Shown: positions 37,457 through 46,847, numbered from the stretch's first letter. The stretch is 64,000 nt of DNA from R-RK-3 sp963834945 (GCA_963834945.1 CAWIDT010000006.1:89824-153823); one strand, 5' to 3'. Numbers and translations are program-made. The notes: generated by a model not told the origin, from the sequence alone.

Positions 37457-38197
37457 TTAAGTCTCGAAGCCGCCATCCACGTTGAAGGTCGTGCCGGTGA
37501 TGAACGCCGTTTCCTCGCCGGAAAGAAAAACCGCCATGCTGGCGACATCCTCCGGATGGCCATAACGGCCAAGCGCGGTCATCATGCTCATCAAACGGGC
37601 GTGGCGGCTGTCGTCCGGATTCATCTCCGTCGCGATGGGACCGGGCTGAATCGCATTCACGGTAATGCCGCGCGATGCCAGATCGCGGGCGAAGGCACGG
37701 GTCATGCCCGCAACCGCAAACTTGCTGATGGCGTAGAGTCCTATTCCTGGCGCAGGCACCCGCGCGCCGAAGGTGCTGCTCAGATTGATGATACGCGCGC
37801 CCCCCTGCATCAGTGGCACCGCCGATTTGATTGCGATATACGCACCGCGCAGATTGACGGCCATGACGCGGTCGAACTCCTCGTCCGTCGTATCGAGCAG
37901 GGGCCGCCGCTGGAAAATCCCTGCATTGTTGACCAGGATGTCCAGGCCGCCCAGCCGCTCATGCGCTTCTGCAACCGCCTGCCGCACCGCCTCGCCGTCG
38001 CCCGCATCCGCGCGGATCGCCTCGCCGCGCACGCCGAGCGCTTGAATGGCCTGCGCGGTCGCCTCGGCTTGGGCGCGGGAGTTGAAATAGGTGATGGCGA
38101 CGTCCGCGCCCGCGCCCGCAAGTCCCCTGGCGATCGCGGCGCCGATGCCTCGGCTGGCGCCGGTCACCAGCGCCTTCCTGCCCGAAAGTCTGGTCAC
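37457..38197 (-). CDS. short-chain dehydrogenase/reductase (SDR)
   Basis: About 246 residues from a GTG at 38197, 20 bases after the DUF1330 stop; the open frame extends to 38260 across that stop and is less likely. Rossmann motif TGASRGIGAAIARGL, LVNNAGIF, catalytic Ser in NLSSTFG and YAISK. The C terminus ITGTTFNVDGGFET fits classical 3-oxoacyl-ACP reductase-like SDRs. Cofactor is probably NADP(H), given the basic TGASRG context. Substrate unknown. Confidence 0.92.
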   Translation of the reverse strand: MTRLSGRKALVTGASRGIGAAIARGLAGAGADVAITYFNSRAQAEATAQAIQALGVRGEAIRADAGDGEAVRQAVAEAHERLGGLDILVNNAGIFQRRPLLDTTDEEFDRVMAVNLRGAYIAIKSAVPLMQGGARIINLSSTFGARVPAPGIGLYAISKFAVAGMTRAFARDLASRGITVNAIQPGPIATEMNPDDSRHARLMSMMTALGRYGHPEDVASMAVFLSGEETAFITGTTFNVDGGFET

Positions 38198-38217
38198 GAT
38201 CTGCCAGCCCCCGCCGC

Positions 38218-38508
38218 CTAATCGACGCCCTCGATCAGCAGGATCTCGCCATCGGCGCATTGCTGCCGGATCGCAACCGCAGGCTGATATTCCGGCGAGC
38301 GATAGCAGGCGACCGCCTGCTCGAAACTATCGAATTCAATGAGGACATTGCGTGGCCGCGCTTCGCCTTCCATCGCCTCATACCGTCCGGCGCGCGCCAG
38401 AAAACGCGCCCCATATTTCTGGAACGCGGGGGCGGCGGTGCGTATATAATCCGGGTACATATCAGCATTGTTGACGGTGACATGCGCAATCCAATAGCCC
38501 TTCGGCAT
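38218..38508 (-). CDS. DUF1330 family protein
   Basis: Ninety-six residues from the ATG at 38508 (CTGGAGGGATCTC before it). The longer frame to 38688 runs antisense to moaE. The ferredoxin-like alpha/beta barrel pattern is visible: MPKGYWIAHVTVNNADMY, ARFLARAGRYEAMEGEARPR, LIEFDSFEQAVACYRSPEYQ. DUF1330 is uncharacterised. It probably forms an operon with the SDR downstream. Confidence 0.92.
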   Translation of the reverse strand: MPKGYWIAHVTVNNADMYPDYIRTAAPAFQKYGARFLARAGRYEAMEGEARPRNVLIEFDSFEQAVACYRSPEYQPAVAIRQQCADGEILLIEGVD

Positions 38509-38593
38509 GAGATCCCTCCAGTTTTCGCGGAACCAAACGTAGCGTGCGGACCGGCCAAATGGAAGCGCCCAGCATCGATAGAGGGAGGCGGCT

Positions 38594-39064
38594 TTGATCC
38601 GGGTGCAGGCAGAGGATTTTGACTGCGGAGCCGAAATCCGCGCGCTGACCGCGGGGCGTGACGACATTGGCGCGGTAGTGAGCTTCACGGGCCTGGTGCG
38701 CCAGGGCGAGGGGCAGGCAGCTATCCGCGCGATGACGCTGGAGCACTACCCCGGCATGACGGAAAGCGAACTGTCGCGCATCGAGGCCGAGGCGCGGGAT
38801 CGCTGGCCGCTCAGCGCCTGCACCATCATTCACCGGCACGGGCGATTGATGCCGGGCGACAATATCGTCCTGGTGATCACCGCGTCGGCGCATCGGCGCG
38901 CCGCCTTCGAAGCGGCCGAGTTTCTGATGGATTACCTCAAAACCAACGCGCCGTTCTGGAAAAAGGAGCAGCCGCAGCAGGGCGAGGACAATTGGGTGAC
39001 CGCCAAAACGGCCGACGGTGCCGCGGCGGGGCGCTGGCGCAAGCGCACCGCAACGGCAGAGTGA
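38594..39064 (+). CDS. moaE: molybdopterin synthase catalytic subunit
   Basis: The 156-residue subunit inserts sulfur into precursor Z together with MoaD. VVSFTGLVRQGEGQAAIRAM, MTLEHYPGMTESEL, IIHRHGRLMPGD and the active-site segment NAPFWKKEQ are conserved. The start is a TTG at 38594 with GAGGGAGG upstream; no ATG is available near. moaD is not adjacent. It is convergent with moaB, 8 bases apart. Confidence 0.95.
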   Translation: MIRVQAEDFDCGAEIRALTAGRDDIGAVVSFTGLVRQGEGQAAIRAMTLEHYPGMTESELSRIEAEARDRWPLSACTIIHRHGRLMPGDNIVLVITASAHRRAAFEAAEFLMDYLKTNAPFWKKEQPQQGEDNWVTAKTADGAAAGRWRKRTATAE

Positions 39065-39071
39065 GCCACAC

Positions 39072-39617
39072 TTATTTGGCCGGCTTCAGATGTTCCTGGA
39101 GCCTCGGCATGATCTCGACGAAATTGCAGGGCCGATGGCGCGAATCGAGCTGCAATCGAAGAATGCCCTCCCACGCATCGCGGCAGGCGCCCGGCGATCC
39201 CGGAACGCAGAACACATAGGTGCCGTTGACGACGCCGCCCAGCGAGCGCGATTGCACGGTGGACGTCCCGACCTTCTGAAAGCTGATCATGTGCATCAGC
39301 ACGGAAAAGCCGTCGATCTCCTTCTCGAAAAGCGGACGAACCGCTTCCGGCGTCACGTCCCGGCCGGTCAGGCCGGTGCCTCCCGTGGTGATGACGGCGT
39401 CGATCCCCGGATCGGCGGCCCAGCGCTTGACAAGAGCCTGGATCTGGGCTGGCTCGTCCCTCAGAAGGGTACGCTCGGCGAGCTGATGGCCATCCTCAGT
39501 CAGCAGATCGGCGAGCAAGGCGCCAGACGTGTCGTCGTCGAGGCTGCGCGTGTCGGACACGGTGAGAATCGCGATCCTCACCGGCTTGAACACCCTTGTC
39601 TCGTCAATGCCTGCCAT
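39072..39617 (-). CDS. moaB: molybdenum cofactor biosynthesis protein B (MoaB/Mog)
   Basis: The 181-residue protein adenylates molybdopterin in homologues. RIAILTVSDTRSLDDDTSG, VITTGGTGLTGRDVTPEAV, SFQKVGTSTVQSRS and YVFCVPGSPGACRDAW are the family signatures. Slightly long N and C termini are normal for rhizobial members. Opposed to moaE, both contribute to molybdenum cofactor. Confidence 0.94.
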   Translation of the reverse strand: MAGIDETRVFKPVRIAILTVSDTRSLDDDTSGALLADLLTEDGHQLAERTLLRDEPAQIQALVKRWAADPGIDAVITTGGTGLTGRDVTPEAVRPLFEKEIDGFSVLMHMISFQKVGTSTVQSRSLGGVVNGTYVFCVPGSPGACRDAWEGILRLQLDSRHRPCNFVEIMPRLQEHLKPAK

Positions 39618-39664
39618 GGCTGACCCCGCTGCGCTCTGGCGTGTCTACCGGACCTTCCGCAAGC

Positions 39665-40180
39665 TTAGCGCGAAAGCGCTATCGTCGCCACCGCGACATA
39701 GCGGCCGGCGCCGGGATCGAACTGCGTGATGGTCAGAGACTGTTTCGAAGAGCCCGAAACCTTGATGGCGAAGCGGCCTTTGAAATTAGGCCCGTCAACG
39801 CTGAGATTGAGCTTTTCGCCGCTGATCGTGCCGTTGACGCTGCCCGTATTGTTGGCGACCTTCTCCGTCCAGTTGCCGCTGACCGCATCGCCGTCGCAGT
39901 TTACGTCGGCGCCCGCTTCGAACTTATAATCGGTGCCGGCGCAGGAGATCTTCTGCGACACACGCGCTCCGCTGCCGGAATAATTGACGCGGCATGTAAT
40001 GCGCTCTTCGGCGCCGCCGATCGGCTTCACCGTGCCTGATCCGCGCCACGCGCCGTTGAGATTCTTGATCAGCGACTGCGCCTGCGGATTGCAGGCAGCG
40101 GCAAGCTGGCCGACCGATGCACCCATACCGACGGCCATAACGGCCAGGCTCGTCAGACCCGCTTTGAAGAGATGTGCCAT
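39665..40180 (-). CDS. exported rhizobial protein of unknown function
   Basis: About 171 residues from the ATG at 40180 with AAGGG before it. It has a signal peptide (MAHLFKAGLTSLAVMAVGMG) and a beta-rich mature part, NGAWRGSGTVKPIGGAEERI, DYKFEAGADVNCDGDAVSGN and GRFAIKVSGSSKQSLTITQF. Three cysteines are visible, fitting a periplasmic location. The pattern resembles a lipocalin-like or avidin-like barrel, which I offer only as a guess. Confidence 0.72.
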   Translation of the reverse strand: MAHLFKAGLTSLAVMAVGMGASVGQLAAACNPQAQSLIKNLNGAWRGSGTVKPIGGAEERITCRVNYSGSGARVSQKISCAGTDYKFEAGADVNCDGDAVSGNWTEKVANNTGSVNGTISGEKLNLSVDGPNFKGRFAIKVSGSSKQSLTITQFDPGAGRYVAVATIALSR

Positions 40181-40352
40181 TTTTTTGATACCCTTTGCCC
40201 TATGATGTTCCCTGAGCCAAAGCCCATCGATTTCCAATGCACCAATGCCGGTCCGGCGGCAATGACCTAACGCATGCAATGGTGGCGTTAACATAGGAAG
40301 CGCAGCGGTTCAGCAAAACCAGCGCGTGCTCGATGCACGGCATTTCTCGGCA

Positions 40353-41166
40353 TCAGGCGATTTTCGGCCACAGCGCATGAAAATGATGAACCGGCCCGCG
40401 CCCGTGGCCGATGCCCAGTTCATCGGCTTGAATCAGCGCGTTCGTCAGGTACATCTTTCCCTCCCGCACCGCATCCAGCACGGTTCCGCCTCTGGCCAGC
40501 CGCGCCGCAATCGCAGACGCCAGCGTACAGCCCGGTCCCGTGGGTATTTTTCGTGCGGACCCGGTCGGCCGCAAGCCGCACGATGTTGGTGCCGTCGAGA
40601 AAAATGTCGACAGCCTCACGCCCGCTGCCATGGCCGCCTTTCATGAGAACGGCTTTCGGACCGAGCGACAGCAACAGCTCGCCCTGGCGCACCATCATCG
40701 ACTCGTCGACCGCTTCGGCCGCCCCAAGCAGGCGCGCTGCTTCTGGGAGGTTCGGCGTGATGATGTCCGCGATCGGCATGAGGTGCGACCGGAGCGCGAA
40801 CTCCGCCCCCGGGTCGAGCAGCGGATCGCCGCTCCCCGCCACCATCACCGGATCGAGCACGATCGGAGCGCCCCGCCACCGGCCGAGCGCGTCAGCGACA
40901 ATGACAACCGCCGCTTCATTGCCAAGCATGCCGATCTTCACCGCGCCGACCGCGAGATCGGCAAAGACCGCGTCCATTTGCGCGCGGATGAATTCGGGTG
41001 GCACCGCGTGAATTGCCGTGACGCCGGTGGTATTTTGAGCCGTCAGCGCGGTGATGACCGAGGCGCCATACACCCCCAGCGCCGAAAAGGTCTTCAGATC
41101 CGCCTGAATGCCGGCGCCGCCAGAAGAATCCGAGCCTGCAATCGTGAGGGCAATGGGCGTTTTCAT
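40353..41166 (-). pseudogene. thiD: hydroxymethylpyrimidine/phosphomethylpyrimidine kinase, frameshifted
   Basis: The enzyme phosphorylates HMP and HMP-P in thiamine synthesis. Start MKTPIALTIAGSDSSGGAGI at 41166, then FSALGVYGASVITALTAQNT, VLDPVMVAGSGDPLLDP, and the anion-hole THGTG. One extra G near 40532 (ACCGGGCTG for ACCGGCTG) shifts frame; the rest continues as CTLASAIAARLARG and ends at 40353. Correction gives a full-length protein of about 270 residues. No TPP riboswitch was seen upstream. Confidence 0.9.
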
Positions 41167-41294
41167 GGTCGTTGTAGATAGGCGTTGAAACGGGGCTGCG
41201 CGAGCCCGCTGGTAAAAATGCGCACAGCTTGTGTCGCGCGCGCAATGAAATCGCAACCTATTGTGGTGACAATATTTCCGCTCAATCGCCGCGG

Positions 41295-42126
41295 CTACGG
41301 ACGAACGGCCGGCGTCTCGATCGGCAGGCCGTTGCCGCGCCAGGCGAGATAGAGTTCCAGCCCTACATATTCAGATGATCCAGCCTCCAAAGGCTCCGCC
41401 CGCATCAGGCCGAAACAGGCGTCGAACCTTTCGTGCAGGGATACGAACGTTTTGGTCCCCGTCTGATATTCGGGAAAGCCGTTTGAATGGCCCTGGCCGA
41501 TGAATGAGCCGCGCAAGGACTGAGTATAATGCCTGTTATGGCAGAGGCCGCAGGACATGCCGAGCTGACCGATCCGTGTGTTATAAAGCTGCTTGCCGGC
41601 GTCGAAGGCCGGTTTTGCGGGGCCATCGATCTGCACATTCACCGGACTACCCCGGGACTGCATGCGCAAAAACGCCGTCATCGACAGCAATTCATCGGAA
41701 CCATAGGCCCAGGGCGAAGCCTGCATCTTTTCTTCACGGCACATGTTGATGCGCTGCTCAAGATTGACGACACGCCCGGCCGCACTGTCGAATTTGGGGT
41801 AGGCCGCGGCTCTGCCCCGCATGGTTTCGCCAGCGCCGTTATGGCAGGTGGCGCAGGCTTTCCGCGCGCCGCCGTCAGACTTCGCCCCAGAGGCGTTCGC
41901 CTGACTGCACCCAGCGGAAGCCCGGATTGTCGAAATCATCGTCCTGCAGCGCGCGCGTTTCCAGCGAGCTGAAATAATAGCCCGAAATCAGATTGCCCAG
42001 CGGATTATCTGCGTCCTTGGGGGGAATGGATTTCCGCTCCTGCGCCCAGGTGCCTTGCGAAATCGGCAGCAACATCATTGCCAACCCGATTATAGCGGCC
42101 AGATGCGGCCTGCTCGTCATGCTCAT
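41295..42126 (-). pseudogene. soxA: sulfur oxidation c-type cytochrome SoxA, frameshifted
   Basis: The signal peptide MSMTSRPHLAAIIGLAMMLL is followed by SGYYFSSLETRALQDDDF and WVQSGERLWGE. One extra base near 41880 then shifts frame. It resumes as KACATCHNG (heme 1), CGLCHNRHY (heme 2) and FDACFGLMRAEP, whose Cys matches the SoxA active-site cysteine ligand. SoxXA attaches thiosulfate to SoxYZ in the periplasm (established). Here only soxX precedes it; soxYZBCD are absent from the window. thiD follows downstream. Confidence 0.83.
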
Positions 42127-42145
42127 GCGGATGTGTGCCTTACGG

Positions 42146-42692
42146 TCATCGCAGGTCTTTCAGAAATGCAATGACGTCCTCGACCTCGCCCGCTGCAAGC
42201 AGCGTCTGAGCGGCAAGGCTTTGCGGAATGCGCTGAAACTCGGAGGTGGTGTGGAAGGCTGGCATGACGGTATCCGGATAGAGCACCTTCGGATCGACGA
42301 TGATCTGGCGCAGTTGGGCTTCGGTGAAGCGGCCGCCGACGCCGTTCAGGTTTGGGCCGACATCCCCATGGGCCGGTTCCTCGCTTAGCGCGGGCACGCG
42401 GTGGCAGGCAAGGCAATTCCCCTTCTGCTTGTCAATAATCACCAGCCGGCCGCGCGCCGGATCGCCAATCGAGCCGGTCAGCGATTGCGTGATCCCAACG
42501 AGTTCGGCCGGTGACGGGGCCCTGGCGAACGCCGCCATCTGGTGGAAATAGCCTGCGGTCTTGGGCTTGCATTCGAGCGCGTCCGCGTCACGGCGATACG
42601 GCCGAAAAGACCAGCACGGCCAGAGCGAGCGCTGCGCTTGCCGATAATGATCGGCCCCGCCACTCCTGCTTCCCGATGCAGCCGCGCAACAT
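42146..42692 (-). pseudogene. soxX: sulfur oxidation c-type cytochrome SoxX, frameshifted
   Basis: A signal peptide (SLSASAALALAVLVFSAVSP) starts from the ATG at 42692; GTG at 42698 is an alternative. It runs into TGA near 42588 through an extra T. The correct frame gives DALECKPKTAGYFHQM and NCLACHRVPAL (heme motif), DVGPNLNGVGGRF and DTVMPAFHTTSEFQRIPQ (Met ligand), ending DVIAFLKDLR. It is a single-heme SoxX of about 180 residues, 20 bases before soxA. Confidence 0.83.
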
Positions 42693-42832
42693 TGTCACTG
42701 TCCTGCCTCCCTGTTGCCGCCACTTTAGTGCAGGCGCGGTTTCCTTGCCAGCGCTGCATCGCCCTTAACCGGAGTTGCGGGCGGGCGCGACGCGTGCATT
42801 CGGATGAGCGCAAAATCCGGCGGTTGCCGGGA

Positions 42833-42860
42833 TTGACAAGCTTTGGCGCATCCTTATAGT
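42833..42860 (+). promoter_or_regulatory. sigma70-type promoter of rplU-rpmA
   Basis: TTGACA (42833-42838) and TATAGT (42855-42860) are 16 bases apart, followed by a GC-rich leader of about 130 bases before rplU. This is the clearest consensus promoter I found in the window. Confidence 0.8.
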
Positions 42861-42995
42861 GCGCCCACGCGGCGAGCTTTGCTCGGCCCGCGCAAGGTGC
42901 GCTGCCCCAGGCTCATAAGTCTAAAAATGGCGATCAAGTCCGCGGCTTTGGCCGTGGCGCCGATGGGCGCGTGAAGACAGGAAAAGGTCAAGATC

Positions 42996-43646
42996 ATGTA
43001 CGCTGTCATTCGCACAGGCGGCAAGCAATACCGGGTTGCTCCGGACGATGTCCTCGACATCGAGAAGATTTCCGGCGAAGTCGGTGACATCGTCGAATTT
43101 GGTGAAGTGCTGCTGCTGGGCGGCGATGGCGAGCCGCAGCTTGGCTTGCCGCTTGTTGCCGGCGCTACCGTGGCGGCCGAGGTCGTCGAGCACCATCGCG
43201 GCGAGAAGATCATCGTCTTCAAAAAGAAGCGCCGCCAGAACTACCGCCGCAAGAACGGCCATCGTCAATCGCTGACGACCGTCCGCTTTACCGAAATCCT
43301 CACCAATGGCGAGAAGCCGAAAAAGAGCGCCGCCAAGGCGAAGTCCAGCGAAGCCGCGCCGAAAAAGACCAAGGCCGCCGGGTTCAATGATGACGTCTCG
43401 CTCATCGGCGGCGTCGGCCCGGTGCTCGAAAAGAAGCTGGCGGCGCTGGGCGTTACCTCGCTTAAGCAGATCGCCGAATGGAGCGCCGCCGACATCGAAC
43501 GAATCGATGAGGAACTCGCCTTCAAGGGCCGCATCGACCGTGAGGAATGGGTGCAGCAGGCCAAGGACCTCATCGCCGGCAAGCCGCCGCGCGCCAAGAT
43601 CGATCAGGAAGCCGCCGAAAAGGCCGCTGACAAGTCCAAGAAATAG
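42996..43646 (+). CDS. rplU: 50S ribosomal protein L21 with C-terminal HhH-like extension
   Basis: Residues 1-102 are L21: MYAVIRTGGKQYRVAPDDVL, and KKKRRQNYRRKNGHRQSLT. A Lys/Ala linker (KKSAAKAKSSEAAPKKTK) then leads to an extension from residue 132, DDVSLIGGVGPVLEKKLAAL and ERIDEELAFKGRIDREEW. Alphaproteobacterial L21 proteins fused to such a domain are known (PRK12278-type). The same domain is on L19 in this window. A strong promoter lies 136 bases upstream. Confidence 0.97.
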   Translation: MYAVIRTGGKQYRVAPDDVLDIEKISGEVGDIVEFGEVLLLGGDGEPQLGLPLVAGATVAAEVVEHHRGEKIIVFKKKRRQNYRRKNGHRQSLTTVRFTEILTNGEKPKKSAAKAKSSEAAPKKTKAAGFNDDVSLIGGVGPVLEKKLAALGVTSLKQIAEWSAADIERIDEELAFKGRIDREEWVQQAKDLIAGKPPRAKIDQEAAEKAADKSKK

Positions 43647-43657
43647 GAGCCGATATC

Positions 43658-43927
43658 ATGGCACATAAGAAAGCAGGCGGCTCATCGAGAAACGGCCGCG
43701 ATTCGGCCGGCAGGCGCCTTGGCGTGAAGAAATATGGCGGCGAACGCGTCATTCCCGGCAATATCATCGTGCGTCAGCGCGGCACCAGATGGCACCCCGG
43801 CACCGGGGTCGATATAGGCCGCGATCATACGATTTTCGCCGTGCAGGAAGGCCAGGTCGAATTTCAGGCGCGCGGCGGTGGCAAGATTTACATTTCGGTC
43901 GTCGGGGCGGAAGGCGCCGAAGCCTGA
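43658..43927 (+). CDS. rpmA: 50S ribosomal protein L27
   Basis: The 89-residue protein starts MAHKKAGGSSRNGRDSAGRR, the usual L27 N terminus that reaches the peptidyl-transferase centre, with KKYGGERVIPGNIIVRQRGT and GIGRDHTIFA-like VDIGRDHTIFAVQEG. It lies 11 bases after rplU with AGGAG upstream. No N-terminal cleavage motif is seen. Confidence 0.98.
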   Translation: MAHKKAGGSSRNGRDSAGRRLGVKKYGGERVIPGNIIVRQRGTRWHPGTGVDIGRDHTIFAVQEGQVEFQARGGGKIYISVVGAEGAEA

Positions 43928-43942
43928 GCCGATCTGCGACCA

Positions 43943-44551
43943 ATGCAACTGGGCGGAATGGGCGAAGGACTTGGCGCTGAAGCGCTACGCGCGCCGATCG
44001 TAACGCGGCGGCTGGTCCTTCGCCCGCCCGTCGCGGCCGATCTCGTCGCGATTTCCCGGCTCATCAATGATCCAGTGATCGCGCAGAACACAACTCTTAT
44101 ACGCTACCCCTATCCTGTAATCTCAGGGCGACAATGGATCGCCTCCGCTCACGCGGCGGCAGCGGCTTCGTTCCATATTCCTTTTATGATGACGCTACGA
44201 TCCAATCCGCGCCTGATCGCGGGCAGCATCGGCATCAGCTTCGACTGTTCACAGATCCCGACCATTGGCTATTGGATCGCCAAGCCCTATCGGCGCCGGG
44301 GTTTTACCGCGGAGGCGGCGCGCGCCGTCATCCACTTAGCCTTTGCGCAGACCGATGCACCAGCCGTCGCCGCGAGCGCGAGAACGTCGAACGTTGCGTC
44401 TCAGCGCGTACTGCGAGGCGCAGGAATGCGGCGCGTCGGTTATGGGCGGATCAATTCGGCTCAGCTCGGCCGCTATGTGCCCAGCGTCATCTATCGGCTG
44501 GACCGCGGCGCGTGGGAACAGACGCGGGTCTCGCCTCACGCAAGAGCATGA
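43943..44551 (+). CDS. GNAT family acetyltransferase (RimJ/RimL-like)
   Basis: A 202-residue protein, possibly starting at an internal ATG at 43958. TRRLVLRPPVAADLVAISRL is the RimJ-type N terminus. GYWIAKPYRRRGFTAEAARA is the acetyl-CoA loop and NVASQRVLRGAGMRRVGY the C-terminal motif. It follows rpmA by 15 bases, a position occupied by GNAT genes in many rhizobia. The stop overlaps the start of a mosaic repeat. Confidence 0.9.
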   Translation: MQLGGMGEGLGAEALRAPIVTRRLVLRPPVAADLVAISRLINDPVIAQNTTLIRYPYPVISGRQWIASAHAAAAASFHIPFMMTLRSNPRLIAGSIGISFDCSQIPTIGYWIAKPYRRRGFTAEAARAVIHLAFAQTDAPAVAASARTSNVASQRVLRGAGMRRVGYGRINSAQLGRYVPSVIYRLDRGAWEQTRVSPHARA

Positions 44552-44646
44552 TCGTTTCAAACGGAGCCGATCACGCTCTAGTATTCTTTGTTTTCGCACG
44601 ATTTTTCGAGAAAACCGGTGTCTCCTTTTCCCGATCGTGCTCTAGG
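44544..44646. repeat. half copy of the mosaic intergenic repeat
   Basis: The segment 44587-44642 matches the right arm of the repeat at 16997-17052 in 53 of 56 bases by hand count. The left arm is missing; instead CATGATCG...GGAGCCGATCACGCTCTAG remains. It begins within the GNAT stop region. Confidence 0.85.
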
Positions 44647-44740
44647 TTTGGCACCGCCGAAGCGCCGCAAATCGCGACCAGCCAGCATTTTAGCTTTGCA
44701 TCGGATTATCCCAAGTGCGTAGATTTTTGGATCCGACGCA

Positions 44741-45223
44741 TCACGCCGCCTCGGGATCGCCGAGGGCATCGATCCGTGCGCCGGCCTCCTCGCCGAAAAT
44801 CATCCGGAAGCCTTTGGCGGTGTCCATATATTCGCGCATGATGGCAATCAACCCGCCTTCCAGCTCGAAGATGAAGCAATAGTCATTATCGTAGCGGCGC
44901 CCGTTGAACAGTGTCGCCCGCATGCGCTCCTCGACGATGACGACATTGCCGGCGGCATAGACGCCCCTGAAATCGATTGTCCGGTCATGCGGGAAAATCC
45001 TGGGCACCTCGTTGGCGATGAAATCGGCGATCCTGCCGGCGCCTTTGAGGCCGGTAGCACCGGTGAGATTGCCGCTCTCGTTCGCCACTAGCGCCGTTGC
45101 ATTTCGATGCTGCGCGATCCAGACGGCGTCCTCGCGGAAATATTGGCGGATTTGCTCGGAATCGCGCGTCCCGAAGGCTTTCCACGTGTCGATGATGATG
45201 CGCTTGTTTTCGTCAGCGGTCAT
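44741..45223 (-). CDS. NTF2-like/SnoaL-like protein
   Basis: About 160 residues from the ATG at 45223 with AAAGGAGAC before it; the frame extends six codons further. NKRIIIDTWKAFGTRDSEQI, REDAVWIAQHRNATAL and DYCFIFELEGGLIAIMREYM are typical SnoaL/ketosteroid isomerase-like segments. It is divergent from alkA. Whether it is an isomerase, a hydrolase or non-catalytic cannot be decided. Confidence 0.88.
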   Translation of the reverse strand: MTADENKRIIIDTWKAFGTRDSEQIRQYFREDAVWIAQHRNATALVANESGNLTGATGLKGAGRIADFIANEVPRIFPHDRTIDFRGVYAAGNVVIVEERMRATLFNGRRYDNDYCFIFELEGGLIAIMREYMDTAKGFRMIFGEEAGARIDALGDPEAA

Positions 45224-45374
45224 GATTCGGTCTCCTTTCATTCTTGCAGTAGAAACCGCATGGATCGTCGGCCGTCTGGCGATTTCCGGACGGCATCGTC
45301 TCGGGCGCGCGGGACTGCTGACGATGTCCGAAAACCGCTAGACAATGCGCGGAGCGCTCGCCACATTCCAGCGC

Positions 45375-46823
45375 ATGGATATGGATCATGACGCCTGCTA
45401 CCGCGCGATCAGCCTGCGCGATGCCCGCTTCGACGGGCGGCTGTTCACCGGCGTGAAGACCACCGGCATCTATTGCCGGCCGATCTGCCCGGCGCGCACG
45501 CCGCTCTCGCATAATGTCACCTTCTACCCCACCGCCGCCGCCGCTCAGGAGGCCGGATTCCGCCCTTGCCTGCGCTGCCGCCCCGAAACCGCACCTGATC
45601 TGGGCGCGTGGCGCGGATCATCCAATACGGTGTCGCGCGCGCTGGCGCTTATCGAGTTGGGCGCGCTGGACGAGGCCGATGTGGATACGCTGGCGGGCCG
45701 CCTCGGCGTGGGGGAGCGCCAGCTTCGGCGGCTGTTCCGGCAGCATCTTGGCGCATCGCCGGTCGCGGTCGCGCAGACGCGCCGCGTGCTGCTTGCCAAG
45801 CAACTCATCCACGAGACACGGCTGCCAATGGCGGAAATCGCATTCGCGTCGGGATTCGGCAGCATCCGCCGCTTCAACGAAACCTTTCAGGCGCTGTTCG
45901 GGCGCCCGCCCGGCGCGCTGCGGCGGTCGAGCCAAGCCGACGTTTCCGCCGGACCGCGCGGCGAGGTGAGCCTGCTGTTGCGCTACCAGCCGCCCTATGA
46001 CTGGAACGCGATGCTGAGCTTCCTGGCCATGCGCGCCATTCCGGGCATCGAGCACGTCACGCAGGGCGAATGGTCGCGCACGATCGATATAGGCGGCCAG
46101 CAGGGTACCGTCGCGGTGCGGCCTGCCGATGGCCATGCGCTGGGCGTGACGATCTGCTTTCCGAAGCTGACGGCGCTGCCACTGATCATCGCGCGGCTGC
46201 GCCGGGTGTTCGACCTGGCCGCCGATCCGCGCTCCATCGCAACGCATCTGGCTCAGGACCCGGCCCTTGCGCCCCTGGTCGCGGCCCGGCCGGGGCTGCG
46301 GGTGCCAGGCGCCTGGGACGGCTTCGAGCTGGCGGTGCGCGCGGTGCTTGGGCAGCAGATCACCGTGTCGGCCGCCCGCGCGCTCGCCGGGAAGCTTGTG
46401 GCGGCCCATGGCGAAGCGCTCGCCATGCCGGCCGGCGCGCTGACGCATGTATTTCCGCGCGCCGACGCCATTGCGGCGGCGGACCTTACGGCGCTCGGCA
46501 TGCCGCGGGCGCGCGCGGCGGCACTGTCGGCGGTCGCTGCCGCGCTGATCGCCGATCCGGACCTGTTCGGCGCGCGCCGCAGCCTGGAAGAGGCCATCGA
46601 AACATTGCGCGCGATCAAGGGGGTCGGCGATTGGACCGCCAATTACATCGCGCTGCGCCAGCTTCGCGAGCCGGACGCCTTCCCCGCCGCCGATATCGGG
46701 CTGATGCGCGCGCTATGCGACGAAACCGGACGTCGCCCGACTGCACGGGAGCTGACCGAACGCGCCGAGAGCTGGCGGCCGTGGCGGGCCTATGCGGCGC
46801 AGCATCTTTGGGCGTCAGCCTGA
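45375..46823 (+). CDS. alkA: Ada zinc domain-AraC-AlkA fusion (DNA-3-methyladenine glycosylase II)
   Basis: About 482 residues from ATG 45375. The N terminus is an Ada methylphosphotriester domain (GVKTTGIYCRPICPAR and FRPCLRCRPE give four Cys for zinc). An AraC helix-turn-helix follows (ERQLRRLFRQHLGASPVAVA, GFGSIRRFNETFQALFG). The C-terminal half is an AlkA glycosylase with HhH motif IKGVGDWTANYIALRQL and catalytic Asp in FPAADIGLMRA. The PCHR methyltransferase module is absent. One protein both senses alkylated DNA and removes 3-methyladenine (family inference). Confidence 0.93.
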   Translation: MDMDHDACYRAISLRDARFDGRLFTGVKTTGIYCRPICPARTPLSHNVTFYPTAAAAQEAGFRPCLRCRPETAPDLGAWRGSSNTVSRALALIELGALDEADVDTLAGRLGVGERQLRRLFRQHLGASPVAVAQTRRVLLAKQLIHETRLPMAEIAFASGFGSIRRFNETFQALFGRPPGALRRSSQADVSAGPRGEVSLLLRYQPPYDWNAMLSFLAMRAIPGIEHVTQGEWSRTIDIGGQQGTVAVRPADGHALGVTICFPKLTALPLIIARLRRVFDLAADPRSIATHLAQDPALAPLVAARPGLRVPGAWDGFELAVRAVLGQQITVSAARALAGKLVAAHGEALAMPAGALTHVFPRADAIAAADLTALGMPRARAAALSAVAAALIADPDLFGARRSLEEAIETLRAIKGVGDWTANYIALRQLREPDAFPAADIGLMRALCDETGRRPTARELTERAESWRPWRAYAAQHLWASA

Positions 46824-46847
46824 CCGAATCGCGCCGAGGCCCGGCCT

